A stretch of DNA of 64,000 nt from Caldibacillus thermoamylovorans (GTDB taxonomy: Bacteria > Bacillota > Bacilli > Bacillales > Caldibacillaceae): positions 124,001 through 188,000 of the forward strand of contig NZ_CCRF01000061.1 of assembly GCF_000751775.1 (NCBI RefSeq), given 5' to 3'. The translations under genes and the position numbers were made by a program. Under the pieces are notes generated by a model. It did no database searches, was not told the DNA's origin, and saw only the letters and a list, made by a program, of their open reading frames with translations. This document shows positions 63,194 through 64,000 of this stretch, piece after piece (position 1 is the first letter of the stretch; every line of letters starts with the position of its first letter).

Positions 63194-64000
63194 TTGGAAA
63201 AATGTTTACTAGGTAAATCTGATTTGGCGGTTTCAAGAATTGCACTTGGCTGCATGTCTTTAGGTACGGATCAAAGAAAAGCTCAAGAGATTATTCAAAC
63301 TGCACTTGATGCCGGCATTAATTATTTTGATACAGCCGATTTATATGATTACGGGGTAAATGAACAAATTGTCGGAAAAGCACTTGCACCGGTTCGTGAT
63401 CAAGTAATTATTGTGACAAAAGTTGGTAATCGGTGGCATGATGACAAAAACGGCTGGTATTGGGACGCGTCGAAAACATACATAAAAGAAGCAGTAAAAC
63501 AAAGTTTACAGAGACTTGGCACCGATTATATCGACTTGTATCAATTACATGGCGGGACAATGGAAGACCGAATCGACGAAACGATTGAGGCCTTTGAAGA
63601 ATTGGTAGAAGAAGGAATCATCCGTTATTACGGTATTTCTTCCATCCGGCCAACCGTGATTAAAGCGTACGCTGAACGTTCGAATATTGTCTCTTGTATG
63701 ATGCAATACAGCATATTGGACCGGCGTCCGGAAGAAGAGGCATTCCCGTTATTGGAAAAGCACGGCATAAGTGTTGTAGCCCGCGGACCATTGGCACGAG
63801 GTCTGTTAAGCGATGCACTTCTTAATAAAGCTTCCGAATCAGTAAAACAAAACGGGTATGTAAATTATCGTTACCAAGAATTAAAAGAGTTGCTCCCTCT
63901 ATTGAAAGAGAAATTGACGACTGGACGGGGAATGACTGCGGCAAGCTTACAATTTGTGTTAGCTCAACCGGTTGTTGCAGCCTGTGTCGTCGGGGCGAGC
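63194..64000 (+). CDS. yqkF: Aldo/keto reductase, YqkF-like (3' end beyond window)
   Basis: 269 codons are visible without a stop; the C-terminus lies outside. The AKR fold is evident: RIALGCMSLG near residue 16, FDTADLYDYGVNEQIVG near 47 with the catalytic Asp and Tyr, VTKVGNRW near 77 with Lys, and YQLHGGT near 115 with His. The C-terminal ARGPLARGLL binds NADPH. TTG 63194 is better spaced from AAAGG than ATG 63188. It neighbours mciZ and nudF as in B. subtilis; the natural substrate is unknown. Confidence 0.88.
   Translation, partial: MEKCLLGKSDLAVSRIALGCMSLGTDQRKAQEIIQTALDAGINYFDTADLYDYGVNEQIVGKALAPVRDQVIIVTKVGNRWHDDKNGWYWDASKTYIKEAVKQSLQRLGTDYIDLYQLHGGTMEDRIDETIEAFEELVEEGIIRYYGISSIRPTVIKAYAERSNIVSCMMQYSILDRRPEEEAFPLLEKHGISVVARGPLARGLLSDALLNKASESVKQNGYVNYRYQELKELLPLLKEKLTTGRGMTAASLQFVLAQPVVAACVVGAS

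Overview
The window is a stretch of AT-rich, low-GC Firmicute chromosome from a spore-forming Bacillaceae. The evidence is B. subtilis-like gene order, TTG/GTG/ATG starts behind strong GGAGG ribosome-binding sites, a nearly complete set of sporulation genes (spoIVA, spoIIAA-AB-sigF, dacF, spoVA, spmAB, dacB, spoIIM, sleB-ypeB), menaquinone and bacillithiol genes, and Res cytochrome c maturation. The species cannot be fixed from sequence alone; a moderately thermophilic genus such as Caldibacillus is only a guess. Almost all genes are on the minus strand. The exceptions are an unknown 204-aa gene, ansA, fer, mciZ and a 3'-truncated aldo/keto reductase.

Layout, low to high coordinate. 0-14.5 kb: ypiB (partial), ypiA, a degenerate amidohydrolase-like gene, cheR, ndk, the hepT-menG-hepS / mtrB-folE cluster (menaquinone side chain, TRAP, folate), hbs, spoIVA, yphF, yphE, gpsA and der. 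14.7-22.9 kb: the YIEGIA pair, yphA, ypfD (S1 repeats), plsC, cmk, the small gene ypfB, ypfA (PilZ), and ypeB-sleB for germination. 23.1-25.6 kb: a small two-gene plus-strand insertion around prsW. 25.8-35.4 kb: ypdA, gudB, ypbH, ypbF, ypbE-like, ypbD, recS, ypbB, fer, fmnP with an FMN riboswitch, and an M23/LysM protein. 36-45.6 kb: resABC and resDE, rluB, spmA-spmB and dacB. 45.7-55 kb: scpAB, an orphan ribT, lysA, a reduced spoVA operon (AA-AB-AF only), sigF-spoIIAB-spoIIAA and dacF. 55-64 kb: pdp, deoB, xerD, yqzK, fur, spoIIM, yqxK, nudF, mciZ and yqkF.

The genes are mostly conserved housekeeping and sporulation functions. The unusual content is in the gaps. One family of about 155-bp structured interspersed elements (four copies plus a junction fragment) keeps a 5' hairpin despite sequence divergence and tiles head to tail through a TTAT-like junction. 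A second family of near-identical terminator hairpins (AAAGAAAACTCGGC stem) is scattered behind unrelated operons, and two of its copies carry a shared extension of about 50 nt in opposite orientations. Other points of interest are the missing spoVAC-AD-AE genes, a longer-than-usual MciZ, a GC-rich structured or coding patch after the amidohydrolase-like gene, and paired GTGAC/GTCAC palindromes upstream of resD. No CRISPR array, rRNA, tRNA, prophage or intact transposase gene was seen.
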